Assembly (NCBI GenBank): GCA_946800325.1
Contig: OX326956.1
Location: forward strand, 47,043,052 to 47,107,051
DNA length: 64,000 bases
Direction of reading: 5' to 3'
DNA from: Luzula sylvatica
Taxonomy: Eukaryota > Streptophyta > Magnoliopsida > Poales > Juncaceae
Under the pieces are notes generated by a model that did no database searches, was not told the DNA's origin, and was given only the letters and a program-made list of their open reading frames with translations. Every line of letters starts with the position of its first letter. The stretch's first letter is position 1. This document shows, piece by piece, positions 39,001 through 53,900 of this stretch. The position numbers and the translations under genes are program-made.

Positions 39001-42000
39001 CACCAAATTTCACAAACACTAAGAAAATTTGTTTTTCGATTCAAAACAAGATTTTAACGCTTTGAGTAGTTCAAATAACGTGTTTTTAGATCATTTGTAT
39101 CGTATCTTTTACTACATAACTTTTCACCAAATTTCACAAACACTAAGAAAGTTTGTTTTTCGATTCAAAACAAGATTTTAGCGCTTTGAGGAGTTCAAAT
39201 AACATGTTTTTGGATCATTTGTATCGTATCTTTTACTACATAACTTTTCACCAAATTTCACAAACACTAAGAAATATTGTTTTTCGATTCAAACCAAAAT
39301 TTTAACGATTTGAGTAGTTCAAATGACGTGTTTTTAGATCATTTGTATCGTATCTTTTACTACATAACTTTTCACCAAATTTCACAAACACTAAGAAAGT
39401 TTGTTTTTCGATTAAAAACAAGATTTTAACGCTTTGAGGAGCTCAAATAACTTGTTTTTAGATCATTTGTATCGTATCTTTTAGTACGTAACTTTTCACC
39501 AAATTTCACAAACACTAAGAAAGTTTGTTTATCGATTCAAAACAAGATTTTAGCGCTTTGAGGAGTTCAAATGACATGTTTTTAGATCATTTGTATCGTA
39601 TCTTTTACTACCTAACTTTTCATCAAATTTCACAAACACCAAGAAAGTTTGTTTTTCGATTCAAAACAAGATTTTAACGCTTTGAGTAGTTCAAATAACG
39701 TGTTTTTAGATCATTTGTATCGTATCTTTTACTACATAACTTTTCACCAAATTTAACAAACTCTAAGAAAGTTTGTTTTTCTATTCAAAATAAGATTTTA
39801 ACGCTTTGAGGAGCTCAAATAACTTATATTTAGATAATTTGTATCGTATCTTTTACTACGTAACTTTTCACCAAATTTCACAAACACTAAGAAAGTTTGT
39901 TTATCGATTCAAAACAAGATTTTAGCGCTTTGAGGAGTTCAAATAACATGTTTTTAGATCATTTGTATCGTATCTTTTACTAGCTAACTTTTCATCAAAT
40001 TTCACAAACACCAAGAAAGTTTGTTTTTCGATTCAAAACAAGATTTTAACGCTTTGAGTAGTTCAAATAACGTGTTTTTAGATCATTTGTATCGTATCTT
40101 TTACTACATAACTTTTCACCAAATTTCACAAACACTAAGAAAGTTTGTTTTTCTATTCAAAACAAGATTTTAACGCTTTGAGGAGCTCAAATAACTTGTT
40201 TTTAGATCATTTGTATCGTATCTTTTACTAGCTAACTTTTCATCAAATTTCACAAACACCAAGAAAGTTTGTTTTTCGATTCAAAACAAGATTTTAACGC
40301 TTTGAGTAGTTCAAATAACGTGTTTTTAGATCATTTGTATCGTATCTTTTACTACATAACTTTTCACCAAATTTCACAAACACTAAGAAAGTTTGTTTTT
40401 CGATTCAAAACAAGATTTTAACGCTTTCAGTAGTTCAAATAACTTGTTTTTAGATCATTTGTATCGTATCTTTTACTACATAACTTTTCACCAAATTTCA
40501 CAAACACTAAGAACGTTTGTTTATCGATTCAAAACAAGATTTTAGCGCTTTGAGGAGTTCAAATAACATGTTTTTAGATCATTTGTATCGTATCTTTTAC
40601 TACATAACTTTTTACCAAATTTCACAAACCCAAAGAAAGTTTGTTTATCGATTCAAAACAAGATTTTAGCGCTTTGAGGAGTTCAAATAACATGTTTTTA
40701 GATCATTTGTATCGTATCTTTTACTACCTAACTTTTCATCAAATTTCACAAACACCAAGAAAGTTTGTTTTTCGATTCAAAACAAGATTTTAACGCTTTG
40801 AGTAGTTCAAATAACGTGTTTTTAGATCATTTGTATCGTATCTTTTACTACATAACTTTTCACCAAATTTCACAAACACTAAGAAAGTTTGTTTTTCTAT
40901 TCAAAACAAGATTTTAACGCTTTGAGGAGCTCAAATAACTTATATTTAGATAATTTGTATCATATCTTTTACTACGTAACTTTTCCCCACATTTCACAAA
41001 CACTAAGATAGTTTGTTTTTCAATTCAAAACAAGATTTTAGCGCTTTGAGGAGTTCAAATAACATGTTTTTAGATCATTTATATCGTATCTTTTACTACA
41101 TAACTTTTCACCAAATTTCACAAACACTAAGAAAGTTTGTTTTTCGATTCAAAACAAGATTTTAACGCTTTGAGTAGTTCAAATGACGTATTTTTAGATC
41201 ATTTGTATCGTATCTTTTACTACATAACTTTTCACCAAATTTCACAAACACTAGGAAAGTTTGTTTTTCGATTCAAAACAAGATTTTAACGCTTTGGGTA
41301 GTTCAAATAACGTGTTTTTAGATCATTTGTATCGTATCTTTTACTACATAACTTTTCACCAAATTTCACAAACACTAAGAAAGTTTGTTTTTCTATTCAA
41401 AACAAGGTTTTAACGCTTTGAGGAGCTCAAATAACTTGTTTTTAGATCATTTGTATCGTATCTTTTACTACGTAACTTTTCCCAACATTTCACAAACACT
41501 AAGATAGTTTGTTTTTCGATTCAAAACAAGATTTTAGCGCTTTGAGGAGTTCAAATAACATGTTTTTAGATCATTTGTATCGTATCTTTTACTACATAAC
41601 TTTTCACCAAATTTCACAAACACAAAGAAAGTTTGTTTTTCAATTCAAAACAAGATTTTAGCGCTTTGAGGAGTTCAAAATAACGTGTTTTTAGATCATT
41701 TGTATCGTATCCTTTACTACATAACTTTTCACCAAATTTCACAAACACAAATAAAGTTTGTTTTTCTATTCAAAACAAGATTTTAACGCTTTGAGGTGTT
41801 CAAATTACGTGTTTTTAGATCATTTGTATTGTATCTTTTACTACATAACTTTTCACCAAATTTCACAAACCCTAATAAAGTTTGTTTTTCGATTCAAAAC
41901 ACACTTTTAGCGCTTTCAGGAGTTCAAATAACGTGTTTTTAGATCATTTGTATCATATATTTTACTACATAATTTTTCACCAAATTTCACAAACACTAAG

Positions 42001-43276
42001 AAAGTTTGTTTTTCGATTCAAAACAAGATTTTAACGCTTTGATGAGCTCAAATAACTTGTTTTTAGATCATTTGTATCGTATCTTTTACTACATAACTTT
42101 TCACCAAATTTTACAAACACTAAGAAAGTTTGCTTTTCGATTCAAAATAAGATTTTAGCGCTTTGAGGAGTTCAAATAACATGTTTTTAGATAATTTGTA
42201 TCGTATCTTTTACTACATAACTTTTCCCCACATTTCACAAACACTAAGATAGTTTGTTTTTTGATTCAATACAAGATTTTAGCACTTTGAGGAGTTCAAA
42301 TAACATGTTTTTAGATCATTTGTATCGTATCTTTTACTACATAACTTTTCACCAAATTTCACAAACACAAAGGAAGTTTGTTTTTCGATTCAAAACAAGA
42401 TTTTAACGCTTTGAGTAGTTCAAATGACGTGTTTTTAGATCATTTGTATCGTATCTTTTACTACATAACTTTTCACCAAATTTCACAAACACTAAGATAG
42501 TTTGTTTTTTGATTCAAAACAAGATTTTAACATTTTGAGGAGCTCAAAAAACTTATTTTTAGATCATTTGTATCGTATCTTTTACTACGTAACTTTTCCC
42601 CACATTTCACAAACACTAAGATAGTTTGTTTTTTGATTCAAAACAAGATTTTAGCACTTTGAGGAGTTCAAATAACATGTTTTTAGATCATTTGTATCGT
42701 ATCTTTTACTACATAACTTTTCACCAAATTTCACAAACACAAAGGAAGTTTGTTTTTCGATTCAAAACAAGATTTTAACGCTTTGAGTAGTTCAAATGAC
42801 GTGTTTTTAGATCATTTGTATCGTATCTTTTACTACATAACTTTTCACCAAATTTCACAAACACTAAGAAAGTGTGTTTTTCGATTCAAAACAAGATTTT
42901 AACACTTTGAGTAGTTCAAATAACGTGTTTTTCGATCTTTTGTACCGTATCCTTTGCTACATAACTTTTCACCAAATTTCACGAACACTAAGAAAGTTTG
43001 TTTTTCGATTCAAAACAAGATTTTAACGCCTTGAGTAGTTCAAATAACGTGTTTTTAGATCATTTATATCGTATCTTTTACTACATAATTTTTCACCAAA
43101 TTTCACAAACACTAAGAAAGTTTGTTTTTCGATTCAAAACAAGATTTTAACGCTTTGAGTAGTTCAAATAACGTGTTTTTAGATCATTTGTATCGTATCT
43201 TTTACTACATAACTTTTCACCAAATTTCACAAACACTAAGAAAGTTTGTTTTTCTATTCAAAACAAGATTTTAGCA
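35960..43276. repeat. 59-unit higher-order repeat, copy 2 (regime C)
   Basis: This is the tandem copy of 28,643-35,959. The join lies within 35,960-36,047: to the left the sequence follows the type seen before 43,277 (AGCACTTTG), to the right the type of 28,643 onward (AAAGAAAG, TCAATTC). The shared insertion (36,097, 41,677) and deletion (38,464) are present. The copy is followed at 43,277 by more of the same satellite, matching 37,697 onward at 45 units. Confidence 0.88.
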
Positions 43277-43485
43277 CTTTGAGGAGTTCAAATAACATGT
43301 TTTTAGATCATTTGTATCGTATCTTTTACTACATAACTTTTCACCAAATTTCACAAACACAAAGGAAGTTTGTTTTTCGAATCAAAACAAGATTTTAACG
43401 CTTTGAGTAGTTCAAATGACGTGTTTTTAGATCATTTGTATCGTATCTTTTACTACATAACTTTTCACCAAATTTCACAAACACA
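43277..43485. repeat. Link between the 59-unit and 60-unit regimes
   Basis: About 209 bases of satellite continue the match to 37,697-37,905 (offset 5,580), including CGAATCAAAAC near 43,379. They precede the point (43,486) from which the 60-unit repeat can be traced. Nothing else is present. Confidence 0.75.
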
Positions 43486-46400
43486 AAGAAAGTTTGTTTT
43501 TCGATTCAAAACACACTTTTAACGCTTTGAGGAGTTCAAATAACGTGATTTTAGATCTTTTGTATCGTATCCTTTGCTACATAACTTTTCACCAAATTTC
43601 ACAAACAGTAAGAAAGTTTGTTTTTCGATTCAAAACAAGATTTTAACGCCTTGAGTAGTTCAAATAACGTGTTTTTAGATCATTTATATCGTATCTTTTA
43701 CTACATAACTTTTCACCAAATTTCACAAACACTAAGAAAGTTTGTTTTTTTATTGAAAACAAGATTTTAACGCTTTGAGGAGTTCAAATAACGTGTTTTT
43801 AGATCATTTTTATCGTATCTTTTACTACATAACTTTTCACCAAATTTCACAAACACTAAGAAAGTTTGTTTTTCGATTCAAAACAAGATTTTAGCGCTTT
43901 GAGGACTTCAAATAACATGTTTTTAGATCATTTGTATCGTATCTTTTACTACATAACTTTTCACCAAATTTCACAAACACTAAGAATGTTTGTTTTTCGA
44001 TTCAAAACAAAATTTTAGCGCTTTGAGGAGTTCAAATAACGTGTTTTTGGATCATTTTTATCGTATCTTTTACTACAGAACTTTTCACCAAATTTCACAA
44101 ACACTAAGAAAGTTTGTTTTTCGATTCAAAACAAGATTTTAAAGGTTTGAGGAGTTCAAATATACTGTTTTTAGATCATTTGTATCGTATCTTTTACTAC
44201 ATAACTTTTCACCAAATTTCACAAACACTAAGAAAGTTTGCTTTTCGATTCAAAACAAGATTTTAACGCTTTGAGGAGTTCAAATTACGTGTTTTAGATC
44301 ATTTGTATCGTATCCTTTACTACATAACTTTTCACCAAATTTCACAAACACAAATAAAGTTTGTTTTTCTATTCAAAACAAGATTTTAACGCTTTGAGGT
44401 GTTCAAATAACGTGTTTTTAGATCATTTGTATCGTATCTTTTACTACATAACTTTTCACCAAATTTCACAAACCCTAATAAAGTTTGTTTTTCGATTCAA
44501 AACACACTTTTAACGCTTTCAGGAGTTCAAATAACGTGTTTTTAGATCATTTGTATCATATATTTTACAACATAATTTTTCACCAAATTTCACAAACACT
44601 AAGAAAGTTTGTTTTTCGATTCAAAACAAGATTTTAACGCTTTGAGGAGCTCAAATAACTTGTTTTTAGATCATTTGTATCGTATCTTTTACTACATAAC
44701 TTTTCACCAAATTTCACAAACACTAAGAAAGTTTGCTTTTCGATTCAAAATAAGATTTTAGCGCTTTGAGGAGTTCAAATAACATGTTTTTAGATCATTT
44801 GTATCGTATCTTTTACTACATAACTTTTCACCAAATTTCACAAACACTAAGAAAATTTGTTTTTCGATTCAAAACAAGATTTTAACGCTTTGAGTAGTTC
44901 AAATAACGTGTTTTTAGATCATTTGTATCGTATCTTTTACTACATAACTTTTCACCAAATTTCACAAACACTAAGAAAGTTTGTTTTTCGATTCAAAACA
45001 AGATTTTAGCGCTTTGAGGAGTTCAAATAACATGTTTTTGGATCATTTGTATCGTATCTTTTACTACATAACTTTTCACCAAATTTCACAAACACTAAGA
45101 AATATTGTTTTTCGATTCAAACCAAAATTTTAACGATTTGAGTAGTTCAAATGACGTGTTTTTAGATCATTTGTATCGTATCTTTTACTACATAACTTTT
45201 CACCAAATTTCACAAACACTAAGAAAGTTTGTTTTTCGATTAAAAACAAGATTTTAACGCTTTGAGGAGCTCAAATAACTTGTTTTTAGATCATTTGTAT
45301 CGTATCTTTTACTACGTAACTTTTCACCAAATTTCACAAACACTAAGAAAGTTTGTTTATCGATTCAAAACAAGATTTTAGCGCTTTGAGGAGTTCAAAT
45401 GACATGTTTTTAGATCATTTGTATCGTATCTTTTACTACCTAACTTTTCATCAAATTTCACAAACACCAAGAAAGTTTGTTTTTCGATTCAAAACAAGAT
45501 TTTAACGCTTTGAGTAGTTCAAATAACGTGTTTTTAGATCATTTGTATCGTATCTTTTACTACATAACTTTTCACCAAATTTAACAAACTCTAAGAAAGT
45601 TTGTTTTTCTATTCAAAATAAGATTTTAACGCTTTGAGGAGCTCAAATAACTTATATTTAGATAATTTGTATCGTATCTTTTACTACGTAACTTTTCACC
45701 AAATTTCACAAACACTAAGAAAGTTTGTTTATCGATTCAAAACAAGATTTTAGCGCTTTGAGGAGTTCAAATAACATGTTTTTAGATCATTTGTATCGTA
45801 TCTTTTACTAGCTAACTTTTCATCAAATTTCACAAACACCAAGAAAGTTTGTTTTTCGATTCAAAACAAGATTTTAACGCTTTGAGTAGTTCAAATAACG
45901 TGTTTTTAGATCATTTGTATCGTATCTTTTACTACATAACTTTTCACCAAATTTCACAAACACTAAGAAAGTTTGTTTTTCTATTCAAAACAAGATTTTA
46001 ACGCTTTGAGGAGCTCAAATAACTTATATTTAGATAATTTGTATCGTATCTTTTACTACGTAACTTTTCCCCACATTTCACAAACACTAAGATAGTTTGT
46101 TTTTCAATTCAAAACAAGATTTTAGCGCTTTGAGGAGTTCAAATAACATGTTTTTAGATCATTTGTATCGTATCTTTTACTACCTAACTTTTCATCAAAT
46201 TTCACAAACACCAAGAAAGTTTGTTTTTCGATTCAAAACAAGATTTTAACGCTTTGAGGAGTTCAAATAACGTGTTTTTAGATCTTTTGTATCGTATCCT
46301 TTGCTACATAACTTTTCGCCACATTTCACAAACACTAAGAAAGTTTGTTTTTCGATTCAAAACAAGATTTTAACGCCTTGAGTAGTTCAAATAACGTGTT

Positions 46401-49400
46401 TTTAGATCATTTATATCGTATCTTTTACTACAAAACTTTTCACCAAATTTCACAAACACTAAGAAAGTTTGTTTTTCGATTCAAAACAAGATTTTAACGC
46501 TTTGAGGAGTTCAAATAACGTGTTTTTAGATCATTTGTATCGTATCTTTTACTACATAACTTTTCACCAAATTTCACAAACACTAAGAAAGTTTGTTTTT
46601 CGATTCAAAACAAGATTTTAACGCTTTGGGTAGTTCAAATAACGTGTTTTTAGATCATTTGTATCGTATCTTTTACTACATAACTTTTCACCAAATTTCA
46701 CAAACACTAAGAATGTTTGTTTTTCGATTCAAAACAAAATTTTAGCGCTTTGAGGAGTTCAAATAACGTGTTTTTGGATCATTTTTATCGTATCTTTTAC
46801 TACAGAACTTTTCACCAAATTTCACAAACACTAAGAAAGTTTGTTTTTCGATTCAAAACAAGATTTTAAAGGTTTGAGGAGTTCAAATATACTGTTTTTA
46901 GATCATTTGTATCGTATCTTTTACTACATAACTTTTCACCAAATTTCACAAACACTAAGAAAGTTAGCTTTTCGATTCAAAACAAGATTTTAACGCTTTG
47001 AGGAGTTCAAATTACGTGTTTTTAGATCATTTGTATCGTATCCTTTACTACATAACTTTTCACCAAATTTCACAAACACAAATAAAGTTTGTTTTTCTAT
47101 TCAAAACAAGATTTTAACGCTTTGAGGTGTTCAAATAACGTGTTTTTAGATCATTTGTATTGTATCTTTTACTACATAACTTTTCACCAAATTTCACAAA
47201 CCCTAATAAAGTTTGTTTTTCGATTCAAAACACACTTTTAACGCTTTCAGGAGTTCAAATAACGTGTTTTTAGATCATTTGTATCATATATTTTACTACA
47301 TAATTTTTCACCAAATTTCACAAACACAAATAAAGTTTGTTTTTCGATTCAAAACAAGATTTTAGCGCTTTGAGGAGTTCAAATAACGTGTTTTTAGATC
47401 ATTTGTATCGTATCCTTTACTACATAACTTTTCACCAAATTTCACAAACACAAATAAAGTTTGTTTTTCTATTCAAAACAAGATTTTAACGCTTTGAGGT
47501 GTTCAAATAACGTGTTTTTAGATCATTTGTATCGTATCTTTTACTACATAACTTTTCACCAAATTTCACAAACCCTAATAAAGTTTGTTTTTCGATTCAA
47601 AACAAAATTTTAAAGCTTTGAGTAGTTCAAATGACGTGTTTTTAGATCATTTGTATCGTATCTTTTACTACATAACTTTTTACGAAATTTTACAAACACT
47701 AAGAAAGTTTGTTTTTCGATTCAAAACAAACTTTTAACGCTTTGAGGAGTTCAAATAATGTGATTTTAGATCATTTTTACCGTATCTTTTACTACATAAC
47801 TTTTAACCAAATTTCACAAACACTAATAATGTTTGTTTTTCGATTCAAAACAAGATTTTAACACTTTGAGGAGTTCAAATGACGTGTTTTTAGATCATTT
47901 GTATCGTATCTTTTACTACGTAACTTTTCACCAAATTTCACAAACACTAAGAAAGTTTGTTTTTCGATTCAAAACAAGATTTTTACGCTTTGAGGAGCTC
48001 AAATAACGTGTTTTTAGATCATTTGTATCGTATCCTTTACTACATAACTTTTCACCAAATTTCACAAACAGTAAGAAAGTTTGCTTTTCGATTCAAAACA
48101 AGATTTTAACGCTTTGAGTAGTTCAAATAACGTGTTTTTAGATCATTTGTATCGTATCTTTTACTACATAACTTTTCACCAAATTTCACAAACACTAAGA
48201 AAGTTTGTTTTTCGATTCAAAACAAGATTTTAACGCTTTCAGTAGTTCAAATAACTTGTTTTTAGATCATTTGTATCGTATCTTTTACTACATAACTTTT
48301 CACCAAATTTCACAAACACTAAGAACGTTTGTTTATCGATTCAAAACAAGATTTTAGCGCTTTGAGGAGTTCAAATAACATGTTTTTAGATCATTTGTAT
48401 CGTATCTTTTACTACCTAACTTTTCATCAAATTTCACAAACACCAAGAAAGTTTGTTTTTCTATTCAAAATAAGATTTTAACGCTTTGAGGAGCTCAAAT
48501 AACTTATATTTAGATAATTTGTATCGTATCTTTTACTACGTAACTTTTCACCAAATTTCACAAACACTAAGAAAGTTTGTTTATCGATTCAAAACAAGAT
48601 TTTAGCGCTTTGAGGAGTTCAAATAACATGTTTTTAGATCATTTGTATCGTATCTTTTACTACCTAACTTTTCATCAAATTTCACAAACACCAAGAAAGT
48701 TTGTTTTTCGATTCAAAACAAGATTTTAACGCTTTGAGTAGTTCAAATAACGTGTTTTTAGATCATTTGTATCGTATCTTTTACTACATAACTTTTCACC
48801 AAATTTCACAAACACTAAGAAAGTTTGTTTTTCTATTCAAAACAAGATTTTAACGCTTTGAGGAGCTCAAATAACTTATATTTAGATAATTTGTATCGTA
48901 TCTTTTACTACGTAACTTTTCCCCACATTTCACAAACACTAAGATAGTTTGTTTTTCAATTCAAAACAAGATTTTAGCGCTTTGAGGAGTTCAAATAACA
49001 TGTTTTTAGATCATTTGTATCGTATCTTTTACTACATAACTTTTCACCAAATTTCACAAACACTAAGAATGTTTGTTTTTCGATTCAAAACAAGATTTTA
49101 ACGCTTTGAGTAGTTCAAATGACGTATTTTTAGATCATTTGTATCGTATCTTTTACTACATAACTTTTCACCAAATTTCACAAACACTAAGAAAGTTTGT
49201 TTTTCGATTCAAAACAAGATTTTAACGCTTTGGGTAGTTCAAATAACGTGTTTTTAGATCATTTGTATCGTATCTTTTACTACATAACTTTTCACCAAAT
49301 TTCACAAACACTAAGAAAGTTTGTTTTTCTATTCAAAACAAGATTTTAACGCTTTGAGGAGCTCAAATAACTTGTTTTTAGATCATTTGTATCGTATCTT

Positions 49401-50925
49401 TTACTACGTAACTTTTCCCCACATTTCACAAACACTAAGATAGTTTGTTTTTCGATTCAAAACAAGATTTTAGCGCTTTGAGGAGTTCAAATAACATGTT
49501 TTTAGATCATTTGTATCGTATCTTTTACTACATAACTTTTCACCAAATTTCACAAACACAAAGAAAGTTTGTTTTTCGATTCAAAACAAGATTTTAGCGC
49601 TTTGAGGAGGTCAAATAACGTGTTTTTAGATCATTTGTATCGTATCCTTTACTACATAACTTTTCACCAAATTTCACAAACACAAATAAAGTTTGTTTTT
49701 CTATTCAAAACAAGATTTTAACGCTTTGAGGTGTTCAAATAACGTGTTTTTAGATCATTTGTATCGTATCTTTTACTACATAACTTTTCACCAAATTTCA
49801 CAAACCCTAATAAAGTTTGTTTTTCGATTCAAAACAAAATTTTAAAGCTTTGAGTAGTTCAAATGACGTGTTTTTAGATCATTTGTATCGTATCTTTTAC
49901 TACATAACTTTTTACGAAATTTTACAAACACTAAGAAAGTTTGTTTTTCGATTCAAAACAAACTTTTAACGCTTTGAGGAGTTCAAATAATGTGATTTTA
50001 GATCATTTTTACCGTATCTTTTACTACATAACTTTTAACCAAATTTCACAAACACTAATAATGTTTGTTTTTCGATTCAAAACAAGATTTTAACACTTTG
50101 AGGAGTTCAAATGACGTGTTTTTAGATCATTTGTATCGTATCTTTTACTACGTAACTTTTCACCAAATTTCACAAACACTAACAAAGTTTGTTTTTCGAT
50201 TCAAAACAAGATTTTTACGCTTTGAGGAGCTCAAATAACGTGTTTTTAGATCATTTGTATCGTATCCTTTACTACATAACTTTTCACCAAATTTCACAAA
50301 CAGTAAGAAAGTTTGCTTTTCGATTCAAAACAAGATTTTAACGCTTTGAGTAGTTCAAATAACGTGTTTTTAGATCATTTGTATCGTATCTTTTACTACA
50401 TAACTTTTCACCAAATTTCACAAACACTAAGAAAGTTTGTTTTTCGATTCAAAACAAGATTTTAACGCTTTCAGTAGTTCAAATAACTTGTTTTTAGATC
50501 ATTTGTATCGTATCTTTTACTACATAACTTTTCACCAAATTTCACAAACACTAAGAACGTTTGTTTATCGATTCAAAACAAGATTTTAGCGCTTTGAGGA
50601 GTTCAAATAACATGTTTTTAGATCATTTGTATCGTATCTTTTACTACATAACTTTTCACCAAATTTCACAAACACAAAGAAAGTTTGTTTATCGATTCAA
50701 AACAAGATTTTAGCGCTTTGAGGAGTTCAAATAACATGTTTTTAGATCATTTGTATCGTATCTTTTACTACCTAACTTTTCATCAAATTTCACAAACACC
50801 AAGAAAGTTTGTTTTTCGATTCAAAACAAGATTTTAACGCTTTGAGTAGTTCAAATAACGTGTTTTTAGATCATTTGTATCGTATCTTTTACTACATAAC
50901 TTTTTGACCAAATTTCACAAACACT
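43486..50925. repeat. 60-unit higher-order repeat, copy 1 (regime D)
   Basis: This matches 50,926-58,365 at an offset of exactly 7,440 (60 x 124). Markers shared by both copies: GAGGACTTC at about 43,902 and 51,342, the GTGTTTTAG deletion at 44,292 and 51,732, the TTTTTACGAAATTTTAC units at 47,677/49,909 and 55,117/57,349, and the TTTTTGACC insertion at 50,901 and 58,341. Base differences I noticed: A47,480 against G54,920, and T49,070 against A56,510. An internal 18-unit offset (2,232) separates the two TTTTTACGAAA units. The opening 2 kb descends from regime C but carries two extra units. Confidence 0.9.
43894..44141. repeat. Two-unit (248-bp) insertion relative to regime C
   Basis: Sequence up to 43,893 matches up to 38,313 at offset 5,580 (45 units). 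From about 44,142 it matches 38,314 onward at 5,828 (47 units). The extra 248 bases are one GAGGACTTC unit ending in AAGAATG and one unit with TTTTTGGATC, ATTTTTATCG and CTACAGAAC. The second resembles units near 16,740, 24,420 and 46,740. Either these two units were gained here or regime C lost them. The second 60-unit copy has the same two units at 51,334-51,581. Confidence 0.75.
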
Positions 50926-53900
50926 AAGAAAGTTTGTTTTTCGATTCAAAACACACTTTTAACGCTTTGAGGAGTTCAAATAACGTGATTTTAGATCTTT
51001 TGTATCGTATCCTTTGCTACATAACTTTTCACCAAATTTCACAAACAGTAAGAAAGTTTGTTTTTCGATTCAAAACAAGATTTTAACGCCTTGAGTAGTT
51101 CAAATAACGTGTTTTTAGATCATTTATATCGTATCTTTTACTACATAACTTTTCACCAAATTTCACAAACACTAAGAAAGTTTGTTTTTTTATTGAAAAC
51201 AAGATTTTAACGCTTTGAGGAGTTCAAATAACGTGTTTTTAGATCATTTTTATCGTATCTTTTACTACATAACTTTTCACCAAATTTCACAAACACTAAG
51301 AAAGTTTGTTTTTCGATTCAAAACAAGATTTTAGCGCTTTGAGGACTTCAAATAACATGTTTTTAGATCATTTGTATCGTATCTTTTACTACATAACTTT
51401 TCACCAAATTTCACAAACACTAAGAATGTTTGTTTTTCGATTCAAAACAAAATTTTAGCGCTTTGAGGAGTTCAAATAACGTGTTTTTGGATCATTTTTA
51501 TCGTATCTTTTACTACAGAACTTTTCACCAAATTTCACAAACACTAAGAAAGTTTGTTTTTCGATTCAAAACAAGATTTTAAAGGTTTGAGGAGTTCAAA
51601 TATACTGTTTTTAGATCATTTGTATCGTATCTTTTACTACATAACTTTTCACCAAATTTCACAAACACTAAGAAAGTTTGCTTTTCGATTCAAAACAAGA
51701 TTTTAACGCTTTGAGGAGTTCAAATTACGTGTTTTAGATCATTTGTATCGTATCCTTTACTACATAACTTTTCACCAAATTTCACAAACACAAATAAAGT
51801 TTGTTTTTCTATTCAAAACAAGATTTTAACGCTTTGAGGTGTTCAAATAACGTGTTTTTAGATCATTTGTATCGTATCTTTTACTACATAACTTTTCACC
51901 AAATTTCACAAACCCTAATAAAGTTTGTTTTTCGATTCAAAACACACTTTTAACGCTTTCAGGAGTTCAAATAACGTGTTTTTAGATCATTTGTATCATA
52001 TATTTTACAACATAATTTTTCACCAAATTTCACAAACACTAAGAAAGTTTGTTTTTCGATTCAAAACAAGATTTTAACGCTTTGAGGAGCTCAAATAACT
52101 TGTTTTTAGATCATTTGTATCGTATCTTTTACTACATAACTTTTCACCAAATTTCACAAACACTAAGAAAGTTTGCTTTTCGATTCAAAATAAGATTTTA
52201 GCGCTTTGAGGAGTTCAAATAACATGTTTTTAGATCATTTGTATCGTATCTTTTACTACATAACTTTTCACCAAATTTCACAAACACTAAGAAAATTTGT
52301 TTTTCGATTCAAAACAAGATTTTAACGCTTTGAGTAGTTCAAATAACGTGTTTTTAGATCATTTGTATCGTATCTTTTACTACATAACTTTTCACCAAAT
52401 TTCACAAACACTAAGAAAGTTTGTTTTTCGATTCAAAACAAGATTTTAGCGCTTTGAGGAGTTCAAATAACATGTTTTTGGATCATTTGTATCGTATCTT
52501 TTACTACATAACTTTTCACCAAATTTCACAAACACTAAGAAATATTGTTTTTCGATTCAAACCAAAATTTTAACGATTTGAGTAGTTCAAATGACGTGTT
52601 TTTAGATCATTTGTATCGTATCTTTTACTACATAACTTTTCACCAAATTTCACAAACACTAAGAAAGTTTGTTTTTCGATTAAAAACAAGATTTTAACGC
52701 TTTGAGGAGCTCAAATAACTTGTTTTTAGATCATTTGTATCGTATCTTTTACTACGTAACTTTTCACCAAATTTCACAAACACTAAGAAAGTTTGTTTAT
52801 CGATTCAAAACAAGATTTTAGCGCTTTGAGGAGTTCAAATGACATGTTTTTAGATCATTTGTATCGTATCTTTTACTACCTAACTTTTCATCAAATTTCA
52901 CAAACACCAAGAAAGTTTGTTTTTCGATTCAAAACAAGATTTTAACGCTTTGAGTAGTTCAAATAACGTGTTTTTAGATCATTTGTATCGTATCTTTTAC
53001 TACATAACTTTTCACCAAATTTAACAAACTCTAAGAAAGTTTGTTTTTCTATTCAAAATAAGATTTTAACGCTTTGAGGAGCTCAAATAACTTATATTTA
53101 GATAATTTGTATCGTATCTTTTACTACGTAACTTTTCACCAAATTTCACAAACACTAAGAAAGTTTGTTTATCGATTCAAAACAAGATTTTAGCGCTTTG
53201 AGGAGTTCAAATAACATGTTTTTAGATCATTTGTATCGTATCTTTTACTAGCTAACTTTTCATCAAATTTCACAAACACCAAGAAAGTTTGTTTTTCGAT
53301 TCAAAACAAGATTTTAACGCTTTGAGTAGTTCAAATAACGTGTTTTTAGATCATTTGTATCGTATCTTTTACTACATAACTTTTCACCAAATTTCACAAA
53401 CACTAAGAAAGTTTGTTTTTCTATTCAAAACAAGATTTTAACGCTTTGAGGAGCTCAAATAACTTATATTTAGATAATTTGTATCGTATCTTTTACTACG
53501 TAACTTTTCCCCACATTTCACAAACACTAAGATAGTTTGTTTTTCAATTCAAAACAAGATTTTAGCGCTTTGAGGAGTTCAAATAACATGTTTTTAGATC
53601 ATTTGTATCGTATCTTTTACTACCTAACTTTTCATCAAATTTCACAAACACCAAGAAAGTTTGTTTTTCGATTCAAAACAAGATTTTAACGCTTTGAGGA
53701 GTTCAAATAACGTGTTTTTAGATCTTTTGTATCGTATCCTTTGCTACATAACTTTTCGCCACATTTCACAAACACTAAGAAAGTTTGTTTTTCGATTCAA
53801 AACAAGATTTTAACGCCTTGAGTAGTTCAAATAACGTGTTTTTAGATCATTTATATCGTATCTTTTACTACAAAACTTTTCACCAAATTTCACAAACACT

